64,000 bases of DNA from Effrenium voratum (taxonomy: Eukaryota > Sar > Dinophyceae > Suessiales > Symbiodiniaceae), in contig CAUJNA010003777.1 in the NCBI GenBank assembly GCA_963377175.1, forward strand, positions 26,001 to 90,000. Direction: 5' to 3'. The position numbers were made by a program, and so were the translations under genes. Under the pieces are notes generated by a model, which was given only the letters and a program-made list of their open reading frames with translations, ran no database searches and was not told the origin of the DNA. Below are positions 48,167-59,651 of the stretch, in pieces. Position 1 is the stretch's first letter. Each line of letters begins with the position of its first letter.

Positions 48167-51100
48167 ATGGACAACATCAAGGCAGCTCTCAAAGCACTGC
48201 TGGAGGAGCATTATGTGCTTTCAAGATTCAGGTTGAATTTTCAGACGCTCTGTATTTGCAGGAGTGCCAGCTGACCAGGGCCAGCATCACTGAGAAGGTG
48301 TGCGCCCTGCAGCTGCCCACTGAGAAGGATGAAGTTCTTCAAGAGCTGGAGACCATGCACAGCAAGCTGGGCGGGTCAGGCTCCAGGGCATGGGCTGAGA
48401 ATCTGGTTGGTTCCACTGATCCAGGACACGTGCCTTGGATGCTTTTGCATTGTATGAGTTTGTGTACCATTGTGCAAGTATTTTTTCTGACCTTTACAAT
48501 CCTTTGCACTTGCTTTGCTTGAGGTCACGGTGCATGCCTTCAGCTACGCACCAGAAAGTCTCTGGAGCGGACCCAGCGCAGAGGCCAGCACGGTCATCTC
48601 CATCACTGCCTCCATCCTGGCAATTGGATACCGTGCAGAGGAAGTTATTTGCATCCGTGGCGGAACGCATTGCGCAGAGCCCTGCCGCTTCGGACATTTG
48701 CTTTTTGGAGACGGAATGAAAAGAGGCCTTGCTGCCAAATTGAGCTGGGTGCTGCTTCGCGGGCAGTGTGCTAATGGTGCTTTGGGCGCTGACGGATCAG
48801 CCCTCAAAGTGCTGGAGAGCTTGGTGAGATTGCCAGCCCTTGAGTTGAAACTGTGAGCCTGACGGTTTTATTTTTTGCAATGATAATGATTTTGTGCGTT
48901 GTCGATTTGGGTTCCTGCATTGCATCACAGGTGCAGATGGATGCTGATGGCAGCAACCTCACCCCCACGGAAATGCTGGTGAAACAAGCAATTCGCCAAA
49001 ATATCCGTGGGCATATGACACAGCCTCTATCGATGCTTCAGTGGACACACCTTGTGCTTCAATCAGCCTTTCCTGCAGGCAGGCCTGCAGATGCCCTTGA
49101 GTGGAAGGATCCAGGCCGCCGAAAGGAAGTCGGCCGAACCCTATGCCGCACGTTCGAGAACCTGCTGGCAGGCTACCACAGTGGCATTGAGGCACAAGGC
49201 ATCGATCTTGATGGACCTATCGTTCTTCAGCTGAGGCATTGATCCAATCATGTAATGTTTTTTTTGCACTTCATGTGTATTCAATTACTTTGGCAACTTG
49301 CAGCGAGCTTAGGCTAAGAAGGCCAGACGTTCCCGGCGACTGAAGTCAGGGTCAGCCCCGGCGGCATCAGCAGACGCGGTGTCTACTGTGGACCCCAGCG
49401 AGGTGAAGCTGGGCACCAGCCGGCAGGCTGCCATTCGGGCAATCCTGGCAGGGGTGACTGAGGAGAGCTTGAAGCTCATGGAGAGGCATGTGAGCCTTGT
49501 GGGAGGTGCTGCAAAATCCGCAATTTGTGAGGCCATGATCTTGTGCAAGCACCTGTGGCCCTTCAGCAGCCCGCCAGATGCCTTCACTCCAAGCCAGGCA
49601 GAAGAAGTGGCCCGGAACGCGGGCAAGAAGGCCCGCCCAGCAAGTGGCAGCAAGCGGCAGCTGACCCATGCGCAGCTGGACTACCACAGGCCGCTGCAGC
49701 CTGAGGAGCACAACTTGCTCATTCAGAAGCTGTTGGCAACTTTTGAGGAGGAGGTTTCCACAGTGGTCAATGTGGCAAATCACAGGCCAACGCCGGACAT
49801 CATTGCAGTGGCCCGCTTTGTCACTCAGCATTGGCAGCACTCCATCAGGCATTGCGCAGAGACTGACCTCAACAAGGACCAGTTGTCCATGGTTCAAGAG
49901 GCAATTTTGCAGGGCAATGCGACTTGGCTCATTGCACATTTGAATAATATATCATGCAGCTTGTCAGAGCATCCAAATTGGGCGCTGAGGCCTTGGACTC
50001 CCAGATTTGTGGCGCACTGCGCAAGGGCTGGCCATTTGAATTTCACATGGCGATGCTGCCTGATGCTGCTCACCTTTCCAACATCCAAGAGACTTCAGCG
50101 GAGAACCTGCTTGAAGAGGCTGAAGCTGCAGATTGGGCCTCCAGGCTGACCCTGTTCAAGACCCGCCTCCTAGCAGATCAGCAGACCTTGACCGCAATTG
50201 GGGACGCGTTTGACAATCTGAAGGATGTCTTGGACTGGCTGAGCATCCAGAAGAAATTAGCAACAGCTGAGGAAGCTAAGGAGCTGGTCAATGACTTCCA
50301 AAAGCAATCATTCCCAATTTTGGAGGTTCGAGATATTGGCGAACTCCCTGGCGCTTATGCTGATTCTCGCTCACAGCCCGCAGCAGGCGCCAGAGAGTTG
50401 GCCACCCAGCTGCAGATGTGTAACAGCTTTGCTTTGCTGCGCGTTAAATTCTTTGACATGTGACCTTGCTCATTGCCTGTGGAGGTGGTCATCATGTATG
50501 ACATGTCAGTCCCCAATGCGCGGAATTCCTTGCTACTTCCACGGGTTGCCCAGGCTTGCAGCAACCTTTGCAAGATGTCTGGTGCAGGGAACTGCGTGCT
50601 TCTGTTGACAGCCCCAAGCAGGGCCAGAGAGGAAAGTGGCGTTGACGTTGAATTCTCGCAGATGCTTGCAAAGCATGGTTTTGCAAATCAGATCCGCTGG
50701 TTCCAAGTTCTCGATGTTCCATGTGAGGAGCAGCCCAGCAGCAAAGGTTTAGATGTTCAGTAGATGTTCAGTAGGTGGAGTCAGAGCATATTTGATTGTC
50801 TTCAGATGCGCTCAGGTCCAAATCCATGACCACTTGGGACTTCTTCACTCATGGCAGGGCATGCGTCCTTGGCACCGACAAGACGCCTTTCAATGTGTTT
50901 GCTGAGGGGTCTGAGCTCTTTCGGACTGGTCGTGTGCCGAACGCGACCATCATCAGCAACTCTGACATTGTGCCCATTGTTGCGCAAGCTGATGAGCTGG
51001 ATGGCACGGACATGCGCATCACTGCAGCGACCCGAAGCGCCCAAAGAGGTCCAGAGGCTTCTGCTGCCTTGCTGGGCCAGCTGTTGACAACGTCCAAGCT

Positions 51101-52536
51101 TATGAAGGTGCCCTTGCTCAAGGACACCGACCACCTCAACATTGTGGACATGAACGCGCATTCAGGCGACAGATGTTTGGGGTCATTATCTGTGAGGCAG
51201 ACTCTGCCTTGCAACATGACCCACCACTTGGTGCAGTGCACCGCAGTCAAGGCTTCTGCCCAGTCAGTGCAATGGACAGTGAAGCGGCTAGGCACGACGC
51301 TGGCAAAGCAGTGGCTCCGTGGCGACATCGTCTTGAAGAACGCTGCTGGCCAGCCTTGTAAGGCTTGCAGTGATTACTCTGCAATCACTGCAGAAGATGA
51401 AGAACAGTTGAAAGCCAGACCAGGTGTGTGGGAAGCTTACCGTGGGGTTTCCAGCATCCAGTCGAAGCTGAAGGTGGTTCAGATTCATGGAAGCAATGCC
51501 ATCATCAGCGCTGCTGTGCAGCAGGAGTTTGCTGGTTGCCCTGCTTCAGTGAGGGCTGAGATGGACGACCTGCAGAAATTGTTCACAGAGAACTATGGAG
51601 ACTGCCTCAAGGGCAAACTTCCCAGCACAACTGGCCTGCCAAGCACAACGCCGGAGGATCCAAGGGCAGCCATCAGCGTTGGCCCACCTATCGCCCCTAC
51701 TGAGATGAAAAGCACTGAGACTGAGGAGGGTGTCAGGAAGGCGTACCAGATCACTGTGGAGTGCAAGGCGTTTGATTGCAAGGGAGTTATGATCCTTGGT
51801 GATGACCTTGGGAATGTGTACCTGGTGAGCAAGGACTGTCAGTGCGCTGAGCTTTTTCTTGCAATGAAAACTTGTTTTTGGTTGCCATTGGCATGCAGGA
51901 GGCTGCAGTTCTTCCTCGTGGGTCACGCATTGGAGGCATCGGGTCTGGCAAGGTTAAGCAGCTAGAGCCTGATGCGCAGAGCTGTGGCCCCGTCTTTGAG
52001 TTGAAAGATGACAAGGCAATGATTGAGGTCGCTTGGCATGAACCGGTTTAGGCGATATAGATTCTGATATTATCCTTAACTTCTGGCCTGCCAGTCTGTT
52101 TGCCCAGGTTGGAGCCTCTGGCGCCAATGAGGAAGATGAGTCAGCTTCACAACAACGGGGGTCATTCTACATGGTGTGCAAACACCTGCAGAAGAATTGC
52201 GTGGAGCCTATCACATTGACAGGGCACACAATTTCCATGTCTTCAGCAGCAAACACCCATGGCTATGAGCTGGAGAAGAAGAAAGAGCAATGGGCCTTCT
52301 GCTGCAAGGACAACACCCCAAACAGCTGGTCCAGCGGAAATGCCTTGAGAAACATGGCCATGAAAGGCCGCAAGGTCAAAGAGCCCTTTGCGTGGCTTTG
52401 GCGCTGCGCATTTGATGCAACGCATGGCCGGCTTTCAGCCAAGAAACCATTTTTGACCACAACATGTGATATGAAGTTGCCAGCCAAACAGCCCATCAAG
52501 GTGACTTGTGATGAGGCTGCTGCTGCAACTGCTTAG
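48167..52536 (+). CDS. large multi-exon cargo protein (~1000 aa), unrecognised
   Basis: The firm part has phase-consistent exons 49313-49900, 49960-50415, 50485-50746, 50806-51824, 51899-52045 and 52108-52536 (stop). Introns are 59-74 nt with GC (49901), GT (50747, 51825, 52046) and one GA-like donor. The exon at 48931 and the pieces at 48167 (ATG, MDNIKAALKALLEEHY) and 48263-48450 probably form the 5' end, but the junctions are unresolved. Visible traits: a basic KKARRSRRLK stretch at the start of the firm part, helical segments, VVIMYDMSVPNARNSLLLP, IVDMNAHSGDRCLGSL, and GGIGSGK near the end. No family assigned. Codon phase is preserved across five junctions, which is strong evidence that it is translated. 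It lies head-to-tail with three further plus-strand genes. Confidence 0.65.
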
Positions 52537-52840
52537 CGGACGCTCAGCGAGTTGCAGACATCAATGTAGCATGCGCTGAGTACCAGTGTGAGACCTCGGA
52601 TGTGAACGGGAGACAAAAGGTTGTGCATGCGCTCGAGTGTTTTTGTTGACACTTCACTTTGCGTTAGTGTTGCATTGCTGAGGTGGTGGCAACGACAGGC
52701 CTGGCATGCGGGCTGCTTATCAACCACAGTGCCTGTTTTTGTTCTAGATTTGCACGGTGTTCTTGAAAGCTGTGCGCTTTTTCCTGAGAGCCATTTCCGG
52801 CCAAGTACGTCTTTTGCCTCCGTTCTCGACCACCATCATT

Positions 52841-53641
52841 ATGGCTGCAGGCGCTGCAGCATTCGAGTGCTTGTGGGGGCCGGCCCCATCACCAAAGGAG
52901 AGTGTCAAGAAAGATGAGGCATCACCGCCATCTGAGAAGCTCACCGTGAGCATGAACTTGCATTGGCTCGGTCAGCCAGACTTGGAACTGGAGACACCAT
53001 CTCCACCAAAACAGCGTTCACTGTGGGACATGCTGAGCTCTTGCTCCAAGGAGTTGTCCGCTGAGCCTCAACGTCTCATGATTGAGGACGCTGGTGCTGT
53101 GCAAGGGAAGCAGCTGATGCTCACTGAGACTGATGGCAGCCTGGCATTGACTGATCAGGGCTGCTTGGCGCTCACTGATGGGAAGCCACATGAAAGTGAT
53201 CCAGCAGGAGTACAAGCACCTGTGGTCAACCTTGGGCAGCAGCAAGGGCCTGGTGAAGCCATTCAAAGGGATCAAGCAAAAGAACAAGTGCCTGCAGTCA
53301 ACCTTGGGCAGCAGCAGAAGAGGCCTGGTGAAGCCCTGGTAGAATCAAAGGCCAAGAAGGGCAAGATGGAGAAGAAGGAGAAGAAGACATTTGCAAACAG
53401 GGCTTGTCCCAAAAATGTGGAGTCTGAATCCTTCTACAAGTGGGTCGCTCTCAAGAAGACCTTCGAGCTGGTCATTATGCCGGTCATGCCACTAAAGGGC
53501 AAAAGGGCGGTTGCAGAGGACAACTTCTGGAGAAAGTGCGCCAGCCAATGGCAAGGCACCCTGGATGCTGCCGCATCGGACTGCTTGGCGCATAAGTTGG
53601 CGCATGAATGGATGGCAAAGGTAGATTTGGAGAAGTTGTAG
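52841..53641 (+). CDS. Lys-rich cargo protein, single exon, unknown
   Basis: The ATG at 52841 gives MAAGAAAFECLWGPAPSPKE; 266 aa run to a stop at 53639-53641 without an intron. The middle has a direct repeat (VNLGQQQ...PGEA twice, about 28 residues apart), then a basic stretch (KAKKGKMEKKEKKTFANRAC). The C-terminal helical part (FWRKCASQWQGTLDAAASDC) may be a small folded domain. A longer frame opens upstream at 52757, but the context favours 52841. No known domain recognised. It lies 300 bp after the large unknown gene and 470 bp before the methyltransferase gene, on the same strand. Confidence 0.55.
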   Translation: MAAGAAAFECLWGPAPSPKESVKKDEASPPSEKLTVSMNLHWLGQPDLELETPSPPKQRSLWDMLSSCSKELSAEPQRLMIEDAGAVQGKQLMLTETDGSLALTDQGCLALTDGKPHESDPAGVQAPVVNLGQQQGPGEAIQRDQAKEQVPAVNLGQQQKRPGEALVESKAKKGKMEKKEKKTFANRACPKNVESESFYKWVALKKTFELVIMPVMPLKGKRAVAEDNFWRKCASQWQGTLDAAASDCLAHKLAHEWMAKVDLEKL

Positions 53642-54112
53642 TTTCAGCAATTGCGCTGGGGTGTGTGAATAGATCACACCGGGGTTTGCGCTCTTGCTTT
53701 GTGGCATTGCAGTTATGACAAGCCAGGGGTAATCACTGCAACATTGCGGCAGAACAAAAAGTAGTCAGAGAGCCAACAATGCTTTCATATTCTTGCTGAT
53801 TGACCACGGTTCATGGGTGGATGATGCAAGTGCACGCTGACCGGACAGGTGGATTCGCACGAACCCTGGCTACACCCAGGCTCACTGTCACACGCTGAGG
53901 TTTTGCTTTGCTGCAAGAGTCCTGCCATGTATCGCCTGTTGCCTTTTACTGCTCAACCATGGCAAAGGTTCATTGCAGGACATATCCACCGTCAAGTTAA
54001 CTCATTGAGCATGATGTCCTCTTCAAACAGGTCAGCAATCAGGACTCAGGCACTGCATGTCATTTACATCCACGCTGAGTGCACTAAGTGACTAGCCAAG
54101 ATGGCTTGAGTG
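53642..54112. other. spacer without supported gene
   Basis: No splice-supported frame. It probably contains the 3' end of the upstream gene and the 5' region of the methyltransferase gene; no regulatory motif recognised. Confidence 0.4.
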
Positions 54113-56143
54113 ATGTCCAGCACCAGCACAGAAGGCGAACCTGAGGGAGAGAAGCCTCAATGTCCACCAGCTGGCAGGGCCAGGGGTGGGAAGGGAAAGG
54201 GCCGAAGTAAGGCAGCCAGTGCTGGCCAAAAAAAAGGCAGCCTGAAATGCAGCAAAGTGGAACAGTTGAGGCCGCTGGAGAAGTGCGAGTCAGAGCCTGG
54301 CAGCAGCACTGACACTTCCCAGAGTGAAGAGACAAAACGCATTGCTCAAGCATCAGCAGCTTGGCAAGCTGCAACTGCAAAGGGCAAGAAAAGAACAGCC
54401 CAGCAGGTTGCAAGTGATGAGAGCAGCAGCCTGCCAGAGCAATCTGCTGCAACTTGCGGTGTGGAGCTGCTGGAGTTCGGGAAGTGGGTGATGGAAAAGG
54501 TGCTTTCTGCAGATGAAAGCAATTTGCTGGCCAGGAAGCATGCTGAGGAGGAAGCTTGGCTTGCCAAATGCATTTCAAATTGCAAGCGTTGCAATGCTTT
54601 ATATTCCTTTCTTTGCTTGCCTGACCTGTCCTCAGGAAGTGACCATTGCTGAGTTCTGCGCAGGCATGGCCACAGGCACAATTGTGTGCAGGGCCTTGGA
54701 GCAGCTGATGCAGGATCAAGGTCATCGCATCAAGTGCTTTACGAGCTTCTACACAGAAGCAGTTGGTTGGAAACGACAAGTCATCCAGCAAGTTCACAGT
54801 TCCTGCCACAAGGGCACTGAAGCTTGCATTCTGAATACCACAGGAGAAGTTGCGCACAGGCTGAAGCAAGGCATTGCCAACTACAAGTGCGCCATAGCAA
54901 TCAAAGCAATTGAATGTGATGATATAAGCCAGTGCAGTGGTACCCAAAAAAGCGCACCTCCCCAGCATTTCATTTAAAGACTCAGGAGCAGAAGATTATG
55001 AGTTTTGCGCAGTAGCATGCTCAGCCAAGCCAAGGTATTGGACGAAGAAGGTTCCAGCGGAAGAAGTTTCATGCAGTTTGTGAGGTTCCTGCAGGAGTTG
55101 CGATGGGAGGATCGGCCGCAGTGGATACTGCTGGAGTGTGTAAGCAACCTTGCCAAACAACGATCCTGTGTGCAAGAACGTAGCACCACTGTTGTGACGG
55201 GAAAGCTGGCAGAACTTGGCTTTGAAGGGCAGTGGAAAGCGCCTCTTCTGAAAATGGTAGTATCAGCATTGATGGCACATGTTGACCACTAGGCGGTTTG
55301 CAATCCGAGGTGCTTGACTCTCGTTTTTTCGGCATTCCTGCTTCAAGAAGCAGGGCCTGGGGTGTGTTCACGCAATGTCGTGCTGGAGTGGGTGCAGACG
55401 GCAGAAAGCGCCAGCAGACACTGCTGCAACAAGTCTGGAGTTTCGTGATGAGATGCCAATCCAAAAATCCACAACCTCTCAAAGAAGTTTTGGAGCAGGC
55501 TGGCTTTCACTTCAGCAAGGAGGCAGTGTCTATGGAGATGGAGAAAAAGAGGCTGCCTGTTCGCAAAAATGCTTCAACAAAGTGGAAGACCCAGCACGTG
55601 CAGTTTGCAAAAGTGGCTTGCACTTGATCAGCCAGTTTTTGTTCAGTCTATTGTACGTTCTTTTTGTCAAAGGCCCATTCAAGATTCTTCCTTTCTTGCC
55701 AGGCAAAGTCCTTGAACTTGGATCATGAATTTTGGCGAAGCCTTCGGGAGCAAGGGCAATCTCATGGCTTGACAGAGCGAGAGACTGATTTGGTGGTGTT
55801 GAAGGCTGCCAGCTGGTGCAAAGGGCGCCCTCCTGAAGTTCTGCGCAACCATCTCCTTGTGTGTGCTGTTGGGGATTCCATCGTGCGGGCCAAGTTCTCC
55901 CAGACACACCCCTGCATCCTGCCATCCAAGAAGTACGTTTACTTGTGCAAAGGGCAGCTGCACATGAACCAGTCCTGGCGCGTTCCTCTGATTCTGCAGG
56001 GCCTGGGTTGGCAAGAGCTAACCCTTGCAGGGCTGACAGACAGCTCTTTGTCACTGAGCCATGCCCAATGGCAAGATTTGGCTGGGAATGCTTTCACAAG
56101 CAATGTTTTGCTGGCTTTGCTGGTGGCCGTGCTGTTGCACTAA
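54113..56143 (+). CDS. C5-cytosine DNA methyltransferase-like protein
   Basis: Starts at the ATG at 54113 (MSSTSTEGEPEGEKPQ), a disordered Lys/Ser/Glu-rich N-terminus of about 160 aa. An intron of about 28 nt ends at 54635. Motif I follows as VTIAEFCAGMATGT, and a SAM-pocket Glu in SFYTEAVGWK. Near 54911-54955 comes ECDDISQCSGTQKS, in the place of motif IV, with Cys-Ser instead of Pro-Cys. Next are QWILLECVSNL (motif VI, Glu kept), RFFGIPASRSRAWGVF (motif VIII, R-x-R kept), HPCILPSKKYVYL and LAGNAFTSNV (motifs IX-X), then the stop at 56143. This order is that of C5-MTases, which transfer a methyl group from SAM to cytosine. Exon joins around 54970-55010, 55240-55310 and 55625-55705 need splicing and are not fixed. 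The unusual motif IV makes catalysis uncertain. Related enzymes are known as cargo of dinoflagellate retrotransposons; here it lies in a TIR element. Confidence 0.75.
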
Positions 56144-56512
56144 GTTCAAGATTGCAAGCAAGCTTTCACGGAAAAAATCTGACTGATTGCATGCCCAGTG
56201 GAGCTGCTTGTTGCTACTACTCATGTACATTTGCTTGTCAACGCCTGGCAGGCCCAGTGTGAGATCACTATTCAGAAGGCACTGCTTGCATGCAGTTTGG
56301 CACGCTTGCGCGGGTTGAATAAATGCACTGTGCTTGGAAACAATCACATTGCTCACAGCGGCATGAAGGCTAGCAGTGAAGCAATGTGGCAATGTGCAAA
56401 TCATGGAAAACATTGATTGTTGGTGTGCAGAGACATGGAGACTGAGCAGGCATTGCAGTAGAAGTAGCAAGGCATGGAAGATGAGTAGCCTCAGCATGGC
56501 TGAACACGTGCC
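56144..56512. other. spacer without supported gene
   Basis: Only short overlapping frames. It separates the methyltransferase and DUF7869-type genes; no regulatory motif recognised. Confidence 0.4.
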
Positions 56513-59200
56513 ATGGAAGATGAGTCTATGTCTTCAACAGGCACTGAGTCCAGCCAACCTGCAAGGAGGCCCAAAGCTAAAGCCAAGCGCAAGCCAGTCA
56601 ATAATGCTGTGCGGCAACCTGCAACCAGCAGCACGTGGTCTGCATTTGCGCTCCTTTACTGTAACAGTCTGAGCTTCATATGTGAACAGCTAACTTGAAT
56701 AATAAACGTCCATCCTGAGCTGAGGTTGAAGTTCAATGAGGATTTGTTACTTGCACGAGCAAGCCAGAAAGGATGCCTGCATTGTGGACACCAGTGCTTG
56801 GAGCTTGTTCAGCCATGCCTTGAACAGTTGAAAACATGGCGGGAACAGTTTGGCCGCATGGCCAAGGATGTCCAGGACAATGAAATTTTGTGGATTTTTC
56901 GAAATCGCTCTGGAAGCAGACCTGCCACTGCGGCCACAGAATCAGAAGCTGTCAAAGAGAATGCGGCCACAGACTGTAAACAAGATGCAAGTTCTGGAAC
57001 GGACACGGAGAAGTCTGAATCTAGCAGTGACAAGGCCCCCAAGTGGAGATTACATGCTGGCAGCAGCACTGAGACAGAGAAATCTGGGGCAAGGAGTGCA
57101 CCATCCCTTGTGCGCAGGTTCAAGAAGACTCTTGACATATTTATGATGTGACCTTTGTTGTTTGTGTTGCATCACAGCACAATCTGACCCTTTGCGGCCA
57201 AGGCGACGGGTGCAACGGCTGAAGACCAAGCAGCCAAGCATTCAACTGGAAGGCATCATCTCATCAGTGAAGTCCTTTGTTTGCATCCACACTGCCAAGA
57301 AATGCTTTGGCATTGGCTCCTCTAGATTGAGCAGGGTTGCTTGCCTGCAAGGAGTACAAAATTGGCCTTGCAATGTGTCGTCATGCCTGGCTGGCCAAAA
57401 GGTTCTACAAGGACTGCCTGACCGGCGCAGAAAATCTGAGAGAATGCCAGTGGTCAAGGCTGCCTCACAGCTGGATGTGTGCCTGCGGTTTTTGCAACAG
57501 CGACTGGGCTCCACACAGCTCACTGTGCACATGGTGCGTCATATTGCTGTCATGTTATGTCATGTTTTTTGTACAGCAGAATGAGCTGAGGATATATCAT
57601 TTCCAGGGTGATAGTCTACCAGACCGCTTTGAATTTCAGAACCAGGACCGCGGCCGAATGATTGCAGCTCCAACCAGCCGCAGGGTGCCTGTGAACGACT
57701 CAGACTCAGAGGATGCCAGTGCAGGAGCGCAATGTGTTTCCACTGTGGCAGCAGAAGAGAAAGAAGCTGATGCCAGGGCAGTGGCTTTTTTGGCAGACAA
57801 CGCTGTGGTCACGGACTGTCCCATGCGCCACAGCGTCGATACGTTGGAGTGATGAAACCCATTACTTTATTTCACATGCTTCGGAGTTGGTGTGCAGACC
57901 ATGGGTTGGAGCCATCTCCCAGCTTCACCAGTTTCCGCCGCGCTTTGAAGCAGAGCCGCCCATGGTTGTCTTTCAGAAAGTCCACAGGGCAACATGCCTG
58001 TTGTGACAGCTGCATGTATTTCAAGAGGAAGCTCAAAGAGCGGTGCAGCATTGAGGAGCGCCAGAACACCATGCAGGATTACTGCTCCCACTTGATGGAC
58101 AATTGGAGGGACAGACAAGCAGACGCTGCATGGGTTGCACTCAGCATTACAACTGCAATGGCAGGGCCGCCGTTTCAGGCAAACAGCGTGCTTGTGCTGA
58201 GAGCTGATGGCCTAGACCAAGCCAAGCACAAGATTCCACGCCTTCACCAACCTTGCAAATCAGTGGAGAATCTTCTGAGGCCATGCTGCCATATACAAAT
58301 GACATGGGCCCACGGACATGGATTCATGTTTGGGGTAGGAGACCCAGACATGAAGAAGAACACAGTTAGCAACGTTGACTGCCTTGCAAGAGCTCTCAAC
58401 CAGATCCATGAACACCACGGTGCCATCCCCAGACATATCTATTGCATCATGGACAACACGAGCCGGGAAAATAAGAATCAGAAAATGGTCAAATGGTGGT
58501 TGAAGTTGAAGGTATTCAACATCGTGGACCATGCGTACATGGGTTTCGCCATGAAGGGCCACACCCACAATGCAATAGACGCCTTGGGAGGAGCCGCTTG
58601 CGTTTCCACCAGCACAAAGGTGTTCGACACCCCAGAGCAATTGCAAGAGATCTATCAGCAGTTTTTGCAGCGAACGCGATTTGAGACAAGTCTTTATTTC
58701 AAGACAGCCTTCAAACACGATGAGGCTGCAGATTGGGAGACCTGGTTGCAGGACATGCCGCTGGACTTGAGCTTGTTAACCGGGCCTCGAGCCCCTCATC
58801 TTTTGCACATCCTGTCACGCTCTGCACTTACAAAGGACGATCTTTCAGCAGAACACCAGACATCATTTGAAGGTGCCCCTCCCCCTCATCATGACGACGT
58901 GATGCTAGCAGTTCATCACAAGATGAGCGACCAGCGCCCATATCAACTGGCACTGCTTATACCTGGCTCGCACTTGCCTTCTTGCGTGGCACTTGTTCAA
59001 GCGCCTTGGCTTGAAAAGACAGCAGGGCATATTCCAGGGATGGAGGCAGGTAGGCAGGGTGGTTGAAGTCAATCATTGCAGGACAGCCATCGGGTGTGCA
59101 AGCGCGACGTGACATTCCCATGAAAGAGAGAGAAGAACTTGCACGGAAAGCTGATCAAGCTCTTGCCAATCATGTGCCTTCGCCTGCATGTTGGTGCTGA
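56513..59200 (+). CDS. DUF7869-type transposase-like protein
   Basis: Exons: 56513-56637 (ATG, MEDESMSSTGTESSQPARR), 56725-~57149, 57178-57335, 57402-57533, 57607-57777, 57834-59049 and 59082-59200. Phases agree at most joins; donors are GT, plus GC at 57778. Introns are 56-87 nt, except 32 nt at 59050 and an unresolved very short one near 57150. Splicing gives the family-like core GIGSSRLSRVLQGLPDRRR, then GDSLPDRFEF, RRYVGVMKPITLF and a Cys motif (CCDSCMYFKRKL). The RNase H-like segment follows: RADGLDQAKHKIPR, MDNTSRENKNQ and GHTHNAID. The Asp/Asn-rich D...DN...GHTH.D pattern matches proteins annotated as DUF7869 in dinoflagellates, from memory. A DDE-like nuclease role is an inference. 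It is the last gene before the right TIR. Confidence 0.72.
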
Positions 59201-59651
59201 GCGCTGGAGACTAGCGGTGTGCTTGTGAGTGGGTGGCCGGCCTGAGGCAATCAGCAAGGAAGCACATCTGTTCCTCACCGGATGGATTCAAGGTACCCGC
59301 CGCAGGGCACCTCGTCCATCACATTACAGCTTTTTGGAAGCAGCACCTCTTGCACGTGGAGCTCAAACACCTCTTGCACGTGTGAACCCATTCCAGCAGG
59401 ACGCGCCCAGACCTGTCCAGGTTTTACAGAATGATGGCCATATCGCACGTCATGCTTCTTTGCTTGAAATGGCCCAGCTGTTGTTTTTGCCTTGTGGTTT
59501 TGCCTGATTGGCATCGAGGCTGCAATGCAAGCAACATCTGATGGCTCTGACAATGAAGCAGCATGCCAGGTGATTGACGATTGACAGTGGAATTACTGCA
59601 GGATCTCAGGAAGTAAGCTTTCCAGAAAATGTTGACCATGGACAGCAACAT
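59201..59651. other. spacer before the right TIR, possible short frame
   Basis: A 92-codon plus-strand frame (59229-59507) could be a further exon or a chance frame; it contains a short direct repeat (ARGAQTPLARV). No domain recognised and no clear splice support. Confidence 0.3.
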
